Under the pieces are notes generated by a model. It was given only the letters and a program-made list of their open reading frames with translations. It made no database searches and was not told the origin of the DNA. From Mixta tenebrionis (lineage in GTDB: Bacteria; Pseudomonadota; Gammaproteobacteria; Enterobacterales; Enterobacteriaceae), in assembly GCF_006517625.1 (NCBI RefSeq), contig NZ_VHQI01000005.1:341-64340 (forward strand): a stretch of 64,000 nt of DNA, in the 5' to 3' direction. Positions 30,884 through 41,178 of the stretch are shown piece by piece. Position 1 is the first letter of the stretch, and each line of letters starts with the position of its first letter. The position numbers were made by a program, and so were the translations under genes.

Positions 30884-31069
30884 TGGCCGGCCAGTGTTTT
30901 TATGGCCGGGGCGAAAACATCGCGCCCGGCGCGACCTGCTCCGCCGATAACGCCACGGGTAACTTTACTAAAGTAGCGCAGCGTCTGCCGGTAAAAATCA
31001 CGCTCGACGCGCAGCAGCCAAATCTGGCGCGTCGGCATCGCGGCGGTGCCGGAGATTACGACAGAGTAA
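30884..31069 (+). pseudogene. Remnant of an EmrA/HlyD-type membrane fusion protein
   Basis: The plus strand reads IAPG..., ADNATGNFTKVAQRLPVK and ITLDAQQPNLAR, matching the conserved C-terminal region of EmrA-type periplasmic adaptors (SLLPPDNATGNFTKVVQRLPV, LxRPG). After NLAR the homology continues only in another frame (VPEITTE then TAA), so a frameshift is present. No start, N-terminal part or partner transporter gene is nearby. Decayed fragment. Confidence 0.7.
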
Positions 31070-31267
31070 CCGGTTTTCTTCTCAGGATTGCGCCTGTTTA
31101 TTTTGTTTATAAATGCGCGTAAATTAGCGCGCGATCCTGTTCTGAGTTACTCAGAACGACCCGGAAACAACGATGCCGCACGTCAGAAAGCGCATCCTGT
31201 TGCCATTCTGTTCGCGTTGCGCTGGCCTGGGATCGCCACCGTCGTAACCGCTCAGAGGAGTATTAAG

Positions 31268-31339
31268 GTGAAATACGCGTTAATGGGAATCTCTTTTTTC
31301 CTGTTGATCTGGGTTGGCACTTTCGTGCTGATGCTGTAA
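31268..31339 (+). CDS. ypdK: YpdK, 23-residue membrane protein
   Basis: GTG start with AGAGGAG 8-9 nt upstream; product MKYALMGISFFLLIWVGTF then VLML, a single membrane span. It matches E. coli YpdK (MKYFFMGISFMVIVWAGTF...) in length and pattern (MKY..MGISF...W.GTF.LM) and in position, next to alaC and ypdA. Function of YpdK is not known. A terminator follows. Confidence 0.9.
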   Translation: MKYALMGISFFLLIWVGTFVLML

Positions 31340-31352
31340 ACGAGCAAAATGG

Positions 31353-31379
31353 GGGCGACGCCGGGCGTCGCCCGATTTT
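31353..31379. terminator. Bidirectional terminator between ypdK and alaC
   Basis: 9-bp perfect stem GGGCGACGC/GCGTCGCCC with 3-nt loop, followed by GATTTT; A-rich on the other side (CAAAA), so it can serve both convergent genes. Confidence 0.75.
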
Positions 31380-31382
31380 ACT

Positions 31383-32621
31383 TCACTCTGCCTGCGGCTC
31401 GCTGCTTCTTACTGTCCCCGGCAGAATACCGTCGGCGCGGAACATCGCCTTAATTCCCCGCACCGCCTGACGAATACGATCGCGGTTCTCAATCAGCGCG
31501 AAACGCACGTGGGTATCGCCATAGTCGCCGAAGCCGACGCCGGGCGAAACGCATACCTTCGCCTCTTGCAACAGCCGTTTGGCGAACTCCAGCGAGCCGA
31601 GATGCGCATAGTGCTCAGGAATTTTCGCCCAGACATACATTGAGGCTTTCGGTATTTCCACCATCCAGCCCGCCTCATGCAGCCCTTTTACCAGCACGTC
31701 GCGCCGCCGCTTATACTGTTCGGCGATCTCGCGCACGCACTGCTGATCGCCCTCCAGCGCGGCGATAGCCGCCACCTGCAGCGGCGTAAAGGTACCGTAA
31801 TCGTGATAGCTTTTGATGCGCGCCAGCGCCGCCACCAGCTCCTTGTTGCCCACCATAAAACCGATGCGCCAGCCCGCCATATTGTAGCTTTTCGACAGGG
31901 TAAAGAACTCCACCGCCACGTCGCGCGCGCCCGGCACCTGCATGATCGACGGCGCCTTCCAGCCGTCATAGACGATATCGGCATAGGCGAAATCGTGCAC
32001 TACCAGTACGTTGTACTGCTTCGCCAGCGCAATCACGCGCTCAAAGAAATCCAGCTCAACGCACTGCGAAGTGGGATTCGAGGGAAAACCGAGGATCATC
32101 ATTTTCGGCTTGGGATAGCTTTCGCGAATCGCCCTTTCCAGCTCGTTAAAGAAATCGACGCCCGCCACCAGCGGCACCGAGCGCACCTGCGCGCCGGCGA
32201 TCACCGCGCCGTAAATATGGATCGGGTAGCTGGGATTCGGCACCAGCACGGTATCGCCATGATCGAGCGTCGCCAGCATCAGATGCGCCAGCCCCTCTTT
32301 CGAGCCGATGGTCACGATCGCCTCCGATTCGGGATCGATCTCAACCTGATAGCGATCGGCATACCAGCGGGAGATCGCCCGACGCAGGCGGGGAATGCCG
32401 CGCGAGGCGGAGTAGCCGTGCGTATCTTCGCGCTGCGCCACCTGGCAGAGCTTTTCCACGATATGCGGCGGCGTCGCGCCATCGGGATTGCCCATGCTGA
32501 AATCGATAATATCTTCGCCGCGCCGACGCGCAGCCATTTTCAGCTCAGCGGTGATGTTAAACACATAGGGAGGAAGACGTTCAATACGGGAAAAACGGCG
32601 AGACGAGCTGTTATCAGCCAT
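31383..32621 (-). CDS. alaC: AlaC, glutamate-pyruvate aminotransferase
   Basis: 412 residues from the ATG at 32621 (AGAGG upstream), the length of E. coli AlaC. Fold-type I aminotransferase: [28 protein letters not shown] and the PLP-lysine motif [15 protein letters not shown]-like ([11 protein letters not shown]). It makes alanine from pyruvate and glutamate. It is divergent from ypdA as in E. coli, tying pyruvate use to the pyruvate-sensing system. Confidence 0.95.
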   Translation of the reverse strand: MADNSSSRRFSRIERLPPYVFNITAELKMAARRRGEDIIDFSMGNPDGATPPHIVEKLCQVAQREDTHGYSASRGIPRLRRAISRWYADRYQVEIDPESEAIVTIGSKEGLAHLMLATLDHGDTVLVPNPSYPIHIYGAVIAGAQVRSVPLVAGVDFFNELERAIRESYPKPKMMILGFPSNPTSQCVELDFFERVIALAKQYNVLVVHDFAYADIVYDGWKAPSIMQVPGARDVAVEFFTLSKSYNMAGWRIGFMVGNKELVAALARIKSYHDYGTFTPLQVAAIAALEGDQQCVREIAEQYKRRRDVLVKGLHEAGWMVEIPKASMYVWAKIPEHYAHLGSLEFAKRLLQEAKVCVSPGVGFGDYGDTHVRFALIENRDRIRQAVRGIKAMFRADGILPGTVRSSEPQAE

Positions 32622-32845
32622 AGCAACCTCTGTGAGTACGTAAGCGCCCGGACCGTCCGAGCGACGCTGACCGCCGATGCGGTCGAAGATTGACCATAGC
32701 CTGGCGGCGGTCAGTTTGTCGACAGGGCGATGAAAATAAATTGTTGCCGCCGCCGACTGCCCGACAGCTGGCAAGAAAAGGCGGAAGATCGTGGCGTACG
32801 GCGATGACTTTTCTTATTATTACGCCTTATGAATTAAGCCATGAG

Positions 32846-34552
32846 ATGCCCGTGCAATCCATATTCGATATGCTGCTGGCGGTGTTTGACCGCGCCGCCC
32901 TGATGCTGATTTGCCTGTTTTTTCTGACGCGCACGCGCCATTTTCGTCAGCTGCTGCAAAAAGATGAACACTCGCGCCAGGAGCTGATGGCGGTAACGGC
33001 CATCTTTTCGCTGTTTGCGCTGTTCAGCACCTGGTCGGCGGTCAACGTCGACGGCTCGCTGCTCAACGTGCGTATTATCGCCGTGATGTCCGGCGGCATT
33101 CTGTTCGGCCCCTGGGTCGGCATCGCCACCGGCGTCATCGCCGGTCTGCATCGCTTTTTAATCGATATCCACGGCGTTTCTTCCGTTCCCTGTCTGATTA
33201 CCAGCATTCTTGCCGGCATCGTATCGGGCTGGATCAATCTGAAGGTAGCCAAAGAGCAGCGCTGGCGGCTGGGGATCCTCGGCGGCATGCTGTGCGAATC
33301 GCTGACCATGCTGCTGATTATTCTCTGGGCGCGCCCCGCCGCGCTGGGCATTGAAATCGTCTCGGAAATCGCGATTCCGATGATCCTCGGCGCGGTCAGC
33401 ATCGGCCTGATTGTGCTGCTGGTGCAGAGCGTCGAGGGTGAAAAAGAGGCGATCGCCGCGCGTCACGCCAAGCTGGCGCTGGATATCGCTAATAAAACCC
33501 TGCCGCTGTTCCGCCAGGTTAACAGCGATTCGCTGCGCCAGGTGTGCGAGATCATTCGTCACGATATCAACGCCGATGCGGTGGCGATCACCAATAAGCA
33601 TCAGATCCTCGCCTACGTCGGCTACGGCGAACAGCACTATCATGACGGCGACGATAGCCTCAGCCCTACCACCCGACAGGCGATCGACTACGGCAAAATC
33701 ATTATTAAAAATAACGATGAGGCGTGGCGCACGCGCGATATCCATTCAATGATCGTCATTCCGCTGTGGGAAAAGAGCGAAGTAACCGGCACGCTGAAAA
33801 TTTACTATCGACATGCGCACCGCATTACCTGGTCGCTGAAGGAGATGGCGGTGGGCCTGTCGCAGATTATCTCTACCCAGCTGGAGGTGTCGCGCACCGA
33901 GCAGCTGCGCGAGATGGCGAACAAGGCGGAGCTGCGCGCCCTGCAAAGCAAGATCAACCCTCATTTTTTATTTAACGCGCTGAACGCCATCTCCTCCTCG
34001 ATCCGCCTGAATCCCGATACCGCCCGCCAGCTGATCATCAATCTGTCGCGCTATCTGCGCTACAACCTGGAGCTGAACGACGACGAGCCGATCGATATTA
34101 AAAAAGAGCTGTATCAGGTGAAGGATTATATCGCCATTGAGCAGGCGCGCTTCGGCGATAAGCTGACGATGATTTACCATATTGATGAAGAGGTAAACTG
34201 CACGCTGCCCAGCCTGTTGATTCAGCCGCTGGTGGAAAACGCCATCGTCCACGGCATTCAACCCTGCCGCGGTAAAGGCGTGGTGACGCTGTCGGTGGAG
34301 GATCGCGGCGATCGGGTGCGCATCGCGGTACGCGATACCGGCAACGGCATCAGCGACGAGGTAATGGCGCGGGTAGCGCGCAACGAATTGCCGGGCAATA
34401 AAATCGGCCTGCTGAACGTACATCACCGAGTGAAGCTGCTGTACGGCGGCGGACTACAGATTACCCAGCTGCATCCGGGCACGGAAATCGCCTTCGATAT
34501 CAGTAAAAATGGCGAAAAGCTGCCGGAAAAAACGCGCGCGCTGACGGCCTGA
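32846..34552 (+). CDS. ypdA: YpdA, pyruvate-responsive sensor histidine kinase (LytS type)
   Basis: 568 residues from the ATG at 32846, which matches the E. coli start; the frame is open further upstream but unconserved. N-terminal 5TM-5TMR-LYT region ([32 protein letters not shown]), a GAF domain at about 225-360, the His-kinase box [13 protein letters not shown], and an HATPase with [18 protein letters not shown]. It senses extracellular pyruvate in E. coli and phosphorylates YpdB. The next gene is its regulator, 13 nt downstream. Confidence 0.95.
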   Translation: MPVQSIFDMLLAVFDRAALMLICLFFLTRTRHFRQLLQKDEHSRQELMAVTAIFSLFALFSTWSAVNVDGSLLNVRIIAVMSGGILFGPWVGIATGVIAGLHRFLIDIHGVSSVPCLITSILAGIVSGWINLKVAKEQRWRLGILGGMLCESLTMLLIILWARPAALGIEIVSEIAIPMILGAVSIGLIVLLVQSVEGEKEAIAARHAKLALDIANKTLPLFRQVNSDSLRQVCEIIRHDINADAVAITNKHQILAYVGYGEQHYHDGDDSLSPTTRQAIDYGKIIIKNNDEAWRTRDIHSMIVIPLWEKSEVTGTLKIYYRHAHRITWSLKEMAVGLSQIISTQLEVSRTEQLREMANKAELRALQSKINPHFLFNALNAISSSIRLNPDTARQLIINLSRYLRYNLELNDDEPIDIKKELYQVKDYIAIEQARFGDKLTMIYHIDEEVNCTLPSLLIQPLVENAIVHGIQPCRGKGVVTLSVEDRGDRVRIAVRDTGNGISDEVMARVARNELPGNKIGLLNVHHRVKLLYGGGLQITQLHPGTEIAFDISKNGEKLPEKTRALTA

Positions 34553-34565
34553 GCAGGAGAAGTAA

Positions 34566-35303
34566 GTGAAAGCGATTATTGTGGAAGATGAGTTTCTGGC
34601 GCAGCAGGAGCTGAGCTGGATCATTAAGCAGCACAGCGCCATTGAGATCGTCGCCTGCTTTGACGACGGTCTCGACGTGCTGAAATTTCTTCAGCACAAC
34701 GAAGTAGACGTGATTTTTCTCGATATTAATATTCCCTCGCTGGATGGCATGCTGCTGGCGCAAAACATCAGCAAGTTCGCCAGTAAACCGCAGATTGTCT
34801 TTATTACCGCGTGGAAGGAACATGCGGTGCAGGCCTTTGAGCTGGAAGCCTTCGACTATATTCTCAAGCCCTGGCACGAATCACGCATCGTCGCCATGCT
34901 GCACAAACTGGAAGCGCACTGGCAGCAGCAGCGTCAGCCGCTGCCGTCAGAGACGCCGGCGCCGCGTCCGGCGGTGCAAACCGTTAATCTGATCAAGGAT
35001 GAGCGGATTATCGTCACCGATATTAACGATATTTACTACGTCGAGGCGCATGAAAAACTGACTTTTGTTTATACGCGACGGGAAGAGTATGTGATGTCGG
35101 TGGCGATAAGCGAGTTTTGCAGCCGGCTGCCGGAGCCGCAGTTTTTTCGCTGCCATCGCTCGTTCTGCGTCAATCTGAATAAAATCCGCGAAATCGAACC
35201 CTGGTTTAACAACACCTATTTACTGCGGCTGCGCGACCTGGATTTTCAGGTGCCGGTAAGCCGCAGCAAGGTGAAAGCCTTTCGCCAGCTGATGCATCTG
35301 TAA
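34566..35303 (+). CDS. ypdB: YpdB, LytTR response regulator
   Basis: 245 residues. Receiver domain with Asp53 (VIFLDINIPSLDG) and the C-terminal LytTR DNA-binding domain (IYYVEAHEKLTFVYT, FFRCHRSFCVNLNKI). In E. coli YpdB activates essentially one gene, yhjX, by binding tandem GGCATTTCAT boxes, which are present upstream of yhjX at 22030-22081. GCAGGAGAAG lies before the GTG/ATG start. Confidence 0.96.
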   Translation: MKAIIVEDEFLAQQELSWIIKQHSAIEIVACFDDGLDVLKFLQHNEVDVIFLDINIPSLDGMLLAQNISKFASKPQIVFITAWKEHAVQAFELEAFDYILKPWHESRIVAMLHKLEAHWQQQRQPLPSETPAPRPAVQTVNLIKDERIIVTDINDIYYVEAHEKLTFVYTRREEYVMSVAISEFCSRLPEPQFFRCHRSFCVNLNKIREIEPWFNNTYLLRLRDLDFQVPVSRSKVKAFRQLMHL

Positions 35304-35309
35304 CTACGA

Positions 35310-35329
35310 CGGGCGGGGCTGCCCGCCCG
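35310..35329. terminator. Hairpin between ypdB and glk
   Basis: 8-bp stem CGGGCGGG/CCCGCCCG between convergent genes; no long T-tract on either side, so termination is likely partial. Confidence 0.5.
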
Positions 35330-35332
35330 CGT

Positions 35333-36298
35333 TTACAGCACGCGCCCCAGCGTCTGGCGCAGGTGCGCCCCGGCGCCCAGCAGCCCCGGCTGATCGTGAG
35401 TGATCATATAGACCGGAATATTATGCACATAGTCGCGGAAGCGGCCTTTATCTTCAAAAGCGGCGCGGAAGCCGGAAGCCTTAAAGAATTCCAGAAAGCG
35501 CGGCACGATGCCGCCGGCGATATAAACGCCGCCAAAGGTGCCGAGGTTAAGCGCCAGATTGCCGCCGAAGCGTCCCATCAGCACGCAGAACAGCGACAGC
35601 GCGCGGCGGCAGTCGGTGCAGCTATCGGCCAGCGCCCGCTCGGTGACATCTTTCGGCTTCAGGTTTTCCGGCACGCGCTTATCCGCTTTGACGATGGCGC
35701 GATAGAGATTGACCAGGCCGGAGCCGGAGAGCACGCGTTCAGCGGAGACGTGGCCCAGCTCTTCGCGCAGCACCTGCAAAATCATATCTTCTTCAATGCT
35801 GTTCGGCGCCAGATCGACATGGCCGCCCTCGCCCGGCAGGCTGACCCAGCGACGATCGACATGGACCAGATGCGCCACGCCCAGCCCGGTGCCCGCGCCG
35901 TACACGGCGATCGGCTTATCTTTTACCGCCGCGCCGCCGCCAAACTGCAGCACGTCGTTTTCCGTCAGCATCGGAATCGCCATCGATACCGCAGTGAAAT
36001 CGTTGATAATTTCCAGATGCCCGAAGCCGAGACTGGTTTTCAGCGCCTGGGTCGAGAACGCCCAGTCGTGGTTGGTCATCTCTACCCAGTCTTCGGTGAT
36101 CGGGCAGGCGATAGCGATACAGCCATCCTTTACCTCCTGCGCCCGATCCTGCAAAAACAGGCGGATCACCGCCTCCAGGCTGGCATGCTCCGAGGTAGAA
36201 TAAGTGGTGACCTGAGAAATCAGACCGGTCTCGACTTCGCACAGCGCCAGACGCGCGTTGGTTCCGCCAACGTCGCCCACCAAAGCGTATTTAGACAT
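35333..36298 (-). CDS. glk: Glucokinase
   Basis: 321 residues, same length as E. coli Glk. [15 protein letters not shown] (phosphate-binding) at the N-terminus, VYGAGTGLG and LPGEGGHVD (glucose-binding Glu/His) and [16 protein letters not shown]. Cytoplasmic ATP-dependent phosphorylation of free glucose, which would complement the beta-glucosidase and PTS genes in the window. The ipdC gene lies upstream on the same strand, separated by a terminator. Confidence 0.96.
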   Translation of the reverse strand: MSKYALVGDVGGTNARLALCEVETGLISQVTTYSTSEHASLEAVIRLFLQDRAQEVKDGCIAIACPITEDWVEMTNHDWAFSTQALKTSLGFGHLEIINDFTAVSMAIPMLTENDVLQFGGGAAVKDKPIAVYGAGTGLGVAHLVHVDRRWVSLPGEGGHVDLAPNSIEEDMILQVLREELGHVSAERVLSGSGLVNLYRAIVKADKRVPENLKPKDVTERALADSCTDCRRALSLFCVLMGRFGGNLALNLGTFGGVYIAGGIVPRFLEFFKASGFRAAFEDKGRFRDYVHNIPVYMITHDQPGLLGAGAHLRQTLGRVL

Positions 36299-36365
36299 TA
36301 TTCTGCTGCTCCGCTTAAAATAATTCTTTACGGGACACTATAAATTTCCCCTGGTAAAACAACAA

Positions 36366-36390
36366 CGCCCACCGCAAAGAAAGGTGGGCG
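36366..36390 (-). terminator. Terminator after ipdC
   Basis: 8-bp stem CGCCCACC/GGTGGGCG; on the minus strand followed by TTGTTGTTTT, on the plus strand by TTTT. Confidence 0.7.
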
Positions 36391-36458
36391 TTTTGCCGAA
36401 TCGCCCGCTACCATAACCGTGAACGCCGGCGCTGAACAGCGCCAACTTTCTGAAATCG

Positions 36459-38111
36459 CTATGCCGAATTGCGCCGGTTCAGCGCTGCGGAAACCTGTTG
36501 CAGCAGCGGCGGCAGATCGAGCTGCGGCAGCAACACTTCCACCAGCGACAGACGCGGCGCGTCAGCGATCAGTTTCATGACTTCCGTAAGCTGTACCGGC
36601 TCCGCCACGCGCCAGCTCTGCGCCGGGCAGTGTTCGCTCAGCGCCTGCGGGATTTGCGTCCAGTTCCAGGCGGCAATATCGTTATAGCGCTGCCCGGCGC
36701 CGTTGATGGCGCGCTCCACGGTATAACCCTCATTGTTCAACAGGAAAATCAGCGGCTTCAGATTATCACGCATCATCGAGCCCAGCTCCTGCACCGTCAG
36801 CTGCGCCGAACCGTCGCCAATCAGCAGAATGACCCGCCGCTCAGGCTGCGCCGTCTGCGCGCCGAAGGCCGCCGGCAAAGTATAGCCGATAGATCCCCAT
36901 AGCGGCTGCGTCAGCAGCTGCGCGCCGGCGGGCAGACGCAGCGCCGCCGCGCCAAAGGCGGCGGTGCCCTGCTCCGCCAGGATCAGATCGCCTGGCCGCA
37001 GAAAAGTCTGCATCGCCTGCCAGAAAGCGTTTTGCGTCATGCCGGGGCGATCTGCCGGCGCCAGCGGCGCGGGCGAGCCGACGGGCTGCGGCCAGCGGGC
37101 GGCGTAGCGTTCACACAGCCGGCGCAGTTCTGTTACCGCCGCGCTCATCGGCAGCGGAGAGAAATGCTCGCCCGCTACCGTCGCGCTAAAGGGCTGGACA
37201 TCAATATTGCTGGCGGGCGCAATGCGCTGGGTAAAGCCAACGGTGATGGTATCGGTAAAGCGCACTCCGACGGTGATAATCGCCTGCGCCTGCTCGATCG
37301 CCCGACGGGTAGCTTCCGCGCTGCCTTCGCCGGCATAGGTGCCGACAAAGCCCGGCCGCTGCTCGTTCAGCACGCCTTTGCCCATCAGCAGCGTGGCATG
37401 CGGCAGCGGAACCGCTTCCAGCCAGTGCGCCAGCTGCTGCCGCACGCCAAAGCGATCGGCGAGAAAATCCGCCAGCAGCGAAACGCTGTTCGCCTGCGCC
37501 AGTAATTTATCCGCCGCGGCGCGAAAGGCTGCCAGCACCTGCGGATCGGCGACGTTACGCGGCGCCAGCGGCCGCACGGGCGCGCTGACGGCGGCGCCCA
37601 CCACATCCGCCGGCAGCAGCAGATAGCCGGGGCGCCGCTGGGTTAGCGCTTCGCTAATCACCCGATCGATTTCGGCGCCGGCGTTTTCCGCAGTGAGCAC
37701 CGCCTGCGCCACGCTTACCTCACGCTGCATACGCAAAAAGTGGCGGAAATCGCCGTCGCCCAGCGAGTGGTGAATAAGATCGCCGCGCCGCTGCGCCGCC
37801 AGCGAGGGCGCGCCGACGAGGTGAATAACCGGCAGATATTCCGCATAGCTGCCCGCCGTGCCGTTGATGGCGCTCAGTTCGCCCACGCCAAAGGTAGTCA
37901 GCAGCGCCGCCGCGCCGCTGCTGCGGGCGTAACCGTCCGCCGCATAGGCGGCATTCAGTTCGTTGGCGCAGCCTACCCAGGCCAGCCGCGGATGAGCGAT
38001 CACCCGATCAAGAAAGGCCAGGTTAAAGTCGCCCGGCACGCCAAACAGATGATTGATACCGATTTCATGCAGGCGCTGCAGCAGATAATCACTTACGGTA
38101 AAGGCAGACAT
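36459..38111 (-). CDS. ipdC: Indole-3-pyruvate decarboxylase
   Basis: 550 residues. ThDP-dependent decarboxylase: LFGVPGDFNLAFLD with catalytic Glu region GCANELNAAYAADGYAR at about 48-64, and ThDP/Mg motif GDGSAQLTVQELG...LLNNEGYTVE at about 430-465. The pattern is that of IpdC, which makes indole-3-acetaldehyde in the indolepyruvate route to the plant hormone auxin; phenylpyruvate or general 2-oxoacid decarboxylation is an alternative. Placement next to glk is typical of Pantoea and Erwinia. GAGTCTGCT precedes the ATG. Confidence 0.92.
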   Translation of the reverse strand: MSAFTVSDYLLQRLHEIGINHLFGVPGDFNLAFLDRVIAHPRLAWVGCANELNAAYAADGYARSSGAAALLTTFGVGELSAINGTAGSYAEYLPVIHLVGAPSLAAQRRGDLIHHSLGDGDFRHFLRMQREVSVAQAVLTAENAGAEIDRVISEALTQRRPGYLLLPADVVGAAVSAPVRPLAPRNVADPQVLAAFRAAADKLLAQANSVSLLADFLADRFGVRQQLAHWLEAVPLPHATLLMGKGVLNEQRPGFVGTYAGEGSAEATRRAIEQAQAIITVGVRFTDTITVGFTQRIAPASNIDVQPFSATVAGEHFSPLPMSAAVTELRRLCERYAARWPQPVGSPAPLAPADRPGMTQNAFWQAMQTFLRPGDLILAEQGTAAFGAAALRLPAGAQLLTQPLWGSIGYTLPAAFGAQTAQPERRVILLIGDGSAQLTVQELGSMMRDNLKPLIFLLNNEGYTVERAINGAGQRYNDIAAWNWTQIPQALSEHCPAQSWRVAEPVQLTEVMKLIADAPRLSLVEVLLPQLDLPPLLQQVSAALNRRNSA

Positions 38112-38326
38112 AGCAGACTCCTTGCGTAATAAGATCGTTTCAGTATCGAATATTCTGTCGTCGCGTCGACATACGATATTGTTATCCGTCTTAGCGCCGT
38201 GGCAAGCGGACGTTACGCTAAAAGAAATTTCTGTAATTGCGAGCTATCGCGCGCTTTTTACCGCGTGTAAACGTATACACTACTAAGCTGCTTAATCCTT
38301 TTCTCCACGTCTTTCAGGGAACCGCC

Positions 38327-39316
38327 ATGCATTATCAACCGGATACCGCCCGCTATCAGCAGATGGAGTATCGTCGTTCAGGCCGCAGCGGCCTTAAACT
38401 GCCCGCCGTTTCGCTTGGCCTGTGGCATAACTTTGGCGACAGCACGCGCGTCGATAACAGCCGCGAGCTGCTGCGTCACGCCTTCGATCGCGGCATTACC
38501 CACTTCGATCTGGCCAACAACTATGGTCCGCCGCCGGGATCGGCCGAGGAGAATTTCGGCCGCATTCTGCGCGAAGATTTTCGTCCCTACCGCGATGAGC
38601 TGATTATCTCCAGCAAGGCGGGCTATACCATGTGGGATGGCCCCTACGGCGACTGGGGATCGCGTAAATATCTTATCTCCAGCCTCGATCAGAGCCTGAA
38701 GCGTATGGGGCTGGAGTACGTGGATATTTTCTATCACCATCGCCCGGACCCGGAAACGCCGCTGGAAGAAACCATGATGGCGCTCGATCAGGTGGTGCGT
38801 CAGGGGAAAGCGCTGTATGCCGCTATTTCCAACTATCCCGCGGAGCTTGCGACGCAGGCGATTGAGATTCTGCGCCAGCTGGGCACGCCCTGCCTGATTC
38901 ACCAGCCGAAGTATTCGCTGTTTGAGCGCCAGCCGGAAGAAGGGCTACTGGAAGTATTGCAGCGTGAAGGCGTCGGCTGTATCGCCTTCTCTCCGCTGGC
39001 CGGCGGCGTACTGACCGACCGCTATCTGCACGGCGTGCCGGAGGATTCACGCGCCGCCAGCGGCAGCCGCTTCCTGAACGTCGATCAGCTGACGCCGGAA
39101 AAAATGGCGAAGGTGCAGCAGCTGAACGCCATCGCCCAGCGCCGCGGCCAGAAGCTGGCGCAGATGGCGCTGGCCTGGGTGCTGCGTCAGCCGGCAATGA
39201 CCAGCGTGCTGATCGGCGCCAGCAAAACCAGCCAGATTGACGATGCGGTAGAGATGCTGCAGCAAAGCCCGCTCAGCGCCCAGGAGCTACAGGAGATCGA
39301 CGCGCTGCTGAGCTAA
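38327..39316 (+). CDS. gpr: Aldo-keto reductase, YghZ/Gpr (L-glyceraldehyde 3-phosphate reductase) type
   Basis: 329 residues from the ATG at 38327 (AGGGA upstream). AKR family with FDLANNYGPPPGSAEENFG (catalytic Asp/Tyr), SSKAGYTMWDGPYGDWGSRKYL as in YghZ, YHHRPDPETPLEE, and a C-terminal cofactor site (VLIGASKTSQ). NADPH-dependent reduction of aldehydes such as methylglyoxal or L-glyceraldehyde 3-phosphate. It faces away from ipdC. Confidence 0.88.
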   Translation: MHYQPDTARYQQMEYRRSGRSGLKLPAVSLGLWHNFGDSTRVDNSRELLRHAFDRGITHFDLANNYGPPPGSAEENFGRILREDFRPYRDELIISSKAGYTMWDGPYGDWGSRKYLISSLDQSLKRMGLEYVDIFYHHRPDPETPLEETMMALDQVVRQGKALYAAISNYPAELATQAIEILRQLGTPCLIHQPKYSLFERQPEEGLLEVLQREGVGCIAFSPLAGGVLTDRYLHGVPEDSRAASGSRFLNVDQLTPEKMAKVQQLNAIAQRRGQKLAQMALAWVLRQPAMTSVLIGASKTSQIDDAVEMLQQSPLSAQELQEIDALLS

Positions 39317-39463
39317 CGCCTCTTTCTGGCTGCCGGCGCGCAGCCAGAAAAATCCCAATTCAGACCGGCCTTATCTTTTTCAGATAGCGATAGCTGCTAT
39401 TTACGCGCGTTATTTATATGCTGGCGCTACGGTGCCGCTGTTTGCGCACTGATAAGGAGAAAT

Positions 39464-39817
39464 ATGAGACGCGCCATTATTATTGCCGCTTTGCTGGCAT
39501 GTTTATCCCCTTTCACAATACACACAGCACGTGCCGACGGCGCCACGCTTACCCTGCTGCCTGGCGTCACCCTCCAGCTGGGCGATCGCGATCGTCACGG
39601 ACAATATTGGGATGGCGATCGCTGGCGCGACGGGCGCTGGTGGCGTAACCGCTATGAGTGGCAGCAGGGACGCTGGTGGCGTCATGAGGAGTGGCGACGC
39701 CAGCGGGAGTGGCAGCGTCGCGAATGGCGGCGGGAGCGGGAGTGGCGACACTATGAGCGCGCCCGCGAGCGCGAGCACCGCCAGTGGGAGAAACATCACC
39801 GCCATCATCACGATTAA
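39464..39817 (+). CDS. ypeC: YpeC-like DUF2502 periplasmic protein
   Basis: 117 residues with a signal peptide cleaved after HTARA (about residue 24), then LTLLPGVTLQLGDRDRHGQYWDG as in E. coli YpeC, and a long Arg/Trp/Glu/His tail (WWR..., REWRRE repeats, HHRHHHD end). Function unknown. Beside mntH, as in E. coli. AAGGAG before the ATG. Convergent with mntH, sharing the hairpin at 39820-39841. Confidence 0.88.
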   Translation: MRRAIIIAALLACLSPFTIHTARADGATLTLLPGVTLQLGDRDRHGQYWDGDRWRDGRWWRNRYEWQQGRWWRHEEWRRQREWQRREWRREREWRHYERAREREHRQWEKHHRHHHD

Positions 39818-39819
39818 CC

Positions 39820-39841
39820 CGGCGCCGCCCGCGCGGCGCCG
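39820..39841. terminator. Hairpin between ypeC and mntH
   Basis: 9-bp perfect stem CGGCGCCGC/GCGGCGCCG with a 4-nt loop, then CTTTCTC. Weak T-tract. Confidence 0.5.
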
Positions 39842-39846
39842 CTTTC

Positions 39847-41091
39847 TCAGCCGAGGCCCAGCGCCTCGCCTGCCAGCAGACAGATATTCAACGCAACTAC
39901 CAATACTACAATAAGCCAGCCTGCGCCCTGCATGATACGCGAGTTAGTCATATCGCCCATCAGCTCCCGCTTGCCGGTAAATACCAGCAGCGGGATCAGC
40001 GCCAGCGCAATGCCAAAGCTGAGCAGTACCTGGCTCATGACCAGAATGCGCGTTGGATCCCATCCCGCCATAATCACAATAAAAGAAGGGAGCATGGTGA
40101 TGGCGCGACGCAGCCAGAGCGGAATATGAAAGTGAATAAAGCCCTGCATCACCACCTGCCCCGCCAGCGTGCCGACGACCGTCGAGGAAAGACCCGCCGC
40201 CACCAGGCTCAACCCAAAGACCAGCGCGGCGGCGTCGCTTAACAGCGGCTTCAGCGTCAGATAAGCCTGATCGAGATCCGCCACCCCGGCGTGTCCGTTA
40301 AAGTGGAAAGCCGCCGCCGCCGTCGCCATCATCGCCAGGTTCACGAATCCGGCGATAGTCATGGCGATCGCCACGTCCAGCTTGGTGGAAGAGTAGCGCT
40401 CGCTACGCGAGCTGTCGCCCCCGCCGTTTTGCGTCAGCGAGGAGTGCAGGTAGATCACGTGCGGCATAATGGTGGCGCCCAGCACGCCCGCCGCCAGAAA
40501 GACCGCATCCGCCGTCGGCAGCGACGGCAGCGCCATCCCCTGCACCAGCTCGCTCATTTTCGGCTGTGAGAAGAACAGCTCGACAATATAGGCGGCGGCG
40601 ACAAACAGCAGCAGTCCGCCGATCACCAGCTCCAGCGGCTTCTGCCCGCGATTTTGCAGCATCAGAATCAGAAAAGTGGCGACGCCGGTCAGTACCGCGC
40701 CCTGTAGCAGCGAGATGCCAAGCAGCATTTTGAAACCGAGCGCGGCGCCAATGAACTCCGCCAGGTCGGTAGCCATAGCGATAATTTCCGCCTGCACCCA
40801 GTAGAACCACACCGCCGGGCGCGGAAAGCGATCGCGTATATGTTCAGCCAGGTTTTTTCCGGTAGCGATGCCCAGCTTGGCGGACATCAGCTGGATCACC
40901 ATCGCCATAACATTGGCCCACACTACCACCCACAGCAGCTTGTAGCCGTAGGAGGCGCCGGCCTGGATGTTGGTGGCGAAGTTGCCCGGATCGATATAGC
41001 CAATTGCCGCAATAAAAGCCGGCCCCAACAGCGCCAGCTTGATTTTACGGGCTCCGCGTGCTGCTCGTTCCGCGGTGCGGCCTTCTAACAT
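39847..41091 (-). CDS. mntH: MntH, proton-coupled manganese(II) transporter (Nramp)
   Basis: 414 residues from the ATG at 41091; the frame runs to 41253 but that part covers the regulatory region. Nramp hallmarks: [11 protein letters not shown] (metal-binding DPGN) in the first helix and [10 protein letters not shown] in the sixth; 11 membrane helices. Imports Mn2+ (and some Fe2+). Two MntR-type operators lie 85-125 bp upstream. Neighbour nupC diverges. Confidence 0.96.
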   Translation of the reverse strand: MLEGRTAERAARGARKIKLALLGPAFIAAIGYIDPGNFATNIQAGASYGYKLLWVVVWANVMAMVIQLMSAKLGIATGKNLAEHIRDRFPRPAVWFYWVQAEIIAMATDLAEFIGAALGFKMLLGISLLQGAVLTGVATFLILMLQNRGQKPLELVIGGLLLFVAAAYIVELFFSQPKMSELVQGMALPSLPTADAVFLAAGVLGATIMPHVIYLHSSLTQNGGGDSSRSERYSSTKLDVAIAMTIAGFVNLAMMATAAAAFHFNGHAGVADLDQAYLTLKPLLSDAAALVFGLSLVAAGLSSTVVGTLAGQVVMQGFIHFHIPLWLRRAITMLPSFIVIMAGWDPTRILVMSQVLLSFGIALALIPLLVFTGKRELMGDMTNSRIMQGAGWLIVVLVVALNICLLAGEALGLG

Positions 41092-41178
41092 AGTGTTTAT
41101 CCTGTCTGAGAGTGGTGTCGCCTTTACAGCGTAAAGGGACTTGAACCAGGGTAAAATTCGGTTATCGTTATCGTTGTG

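Noticed and set aside
30817-31038. 73-codon minus-strand frame
   Set aside because: It is opposite the EmrA-like remnant, which has a better explanation on the plus strand.
39323-39350. 11-bp stem-loop after the aldo-keto reductase gene
   Set aside because: Perfect stem, but followed by A-rich not T-rich sequence on the coding strand, so termination is unsupported.
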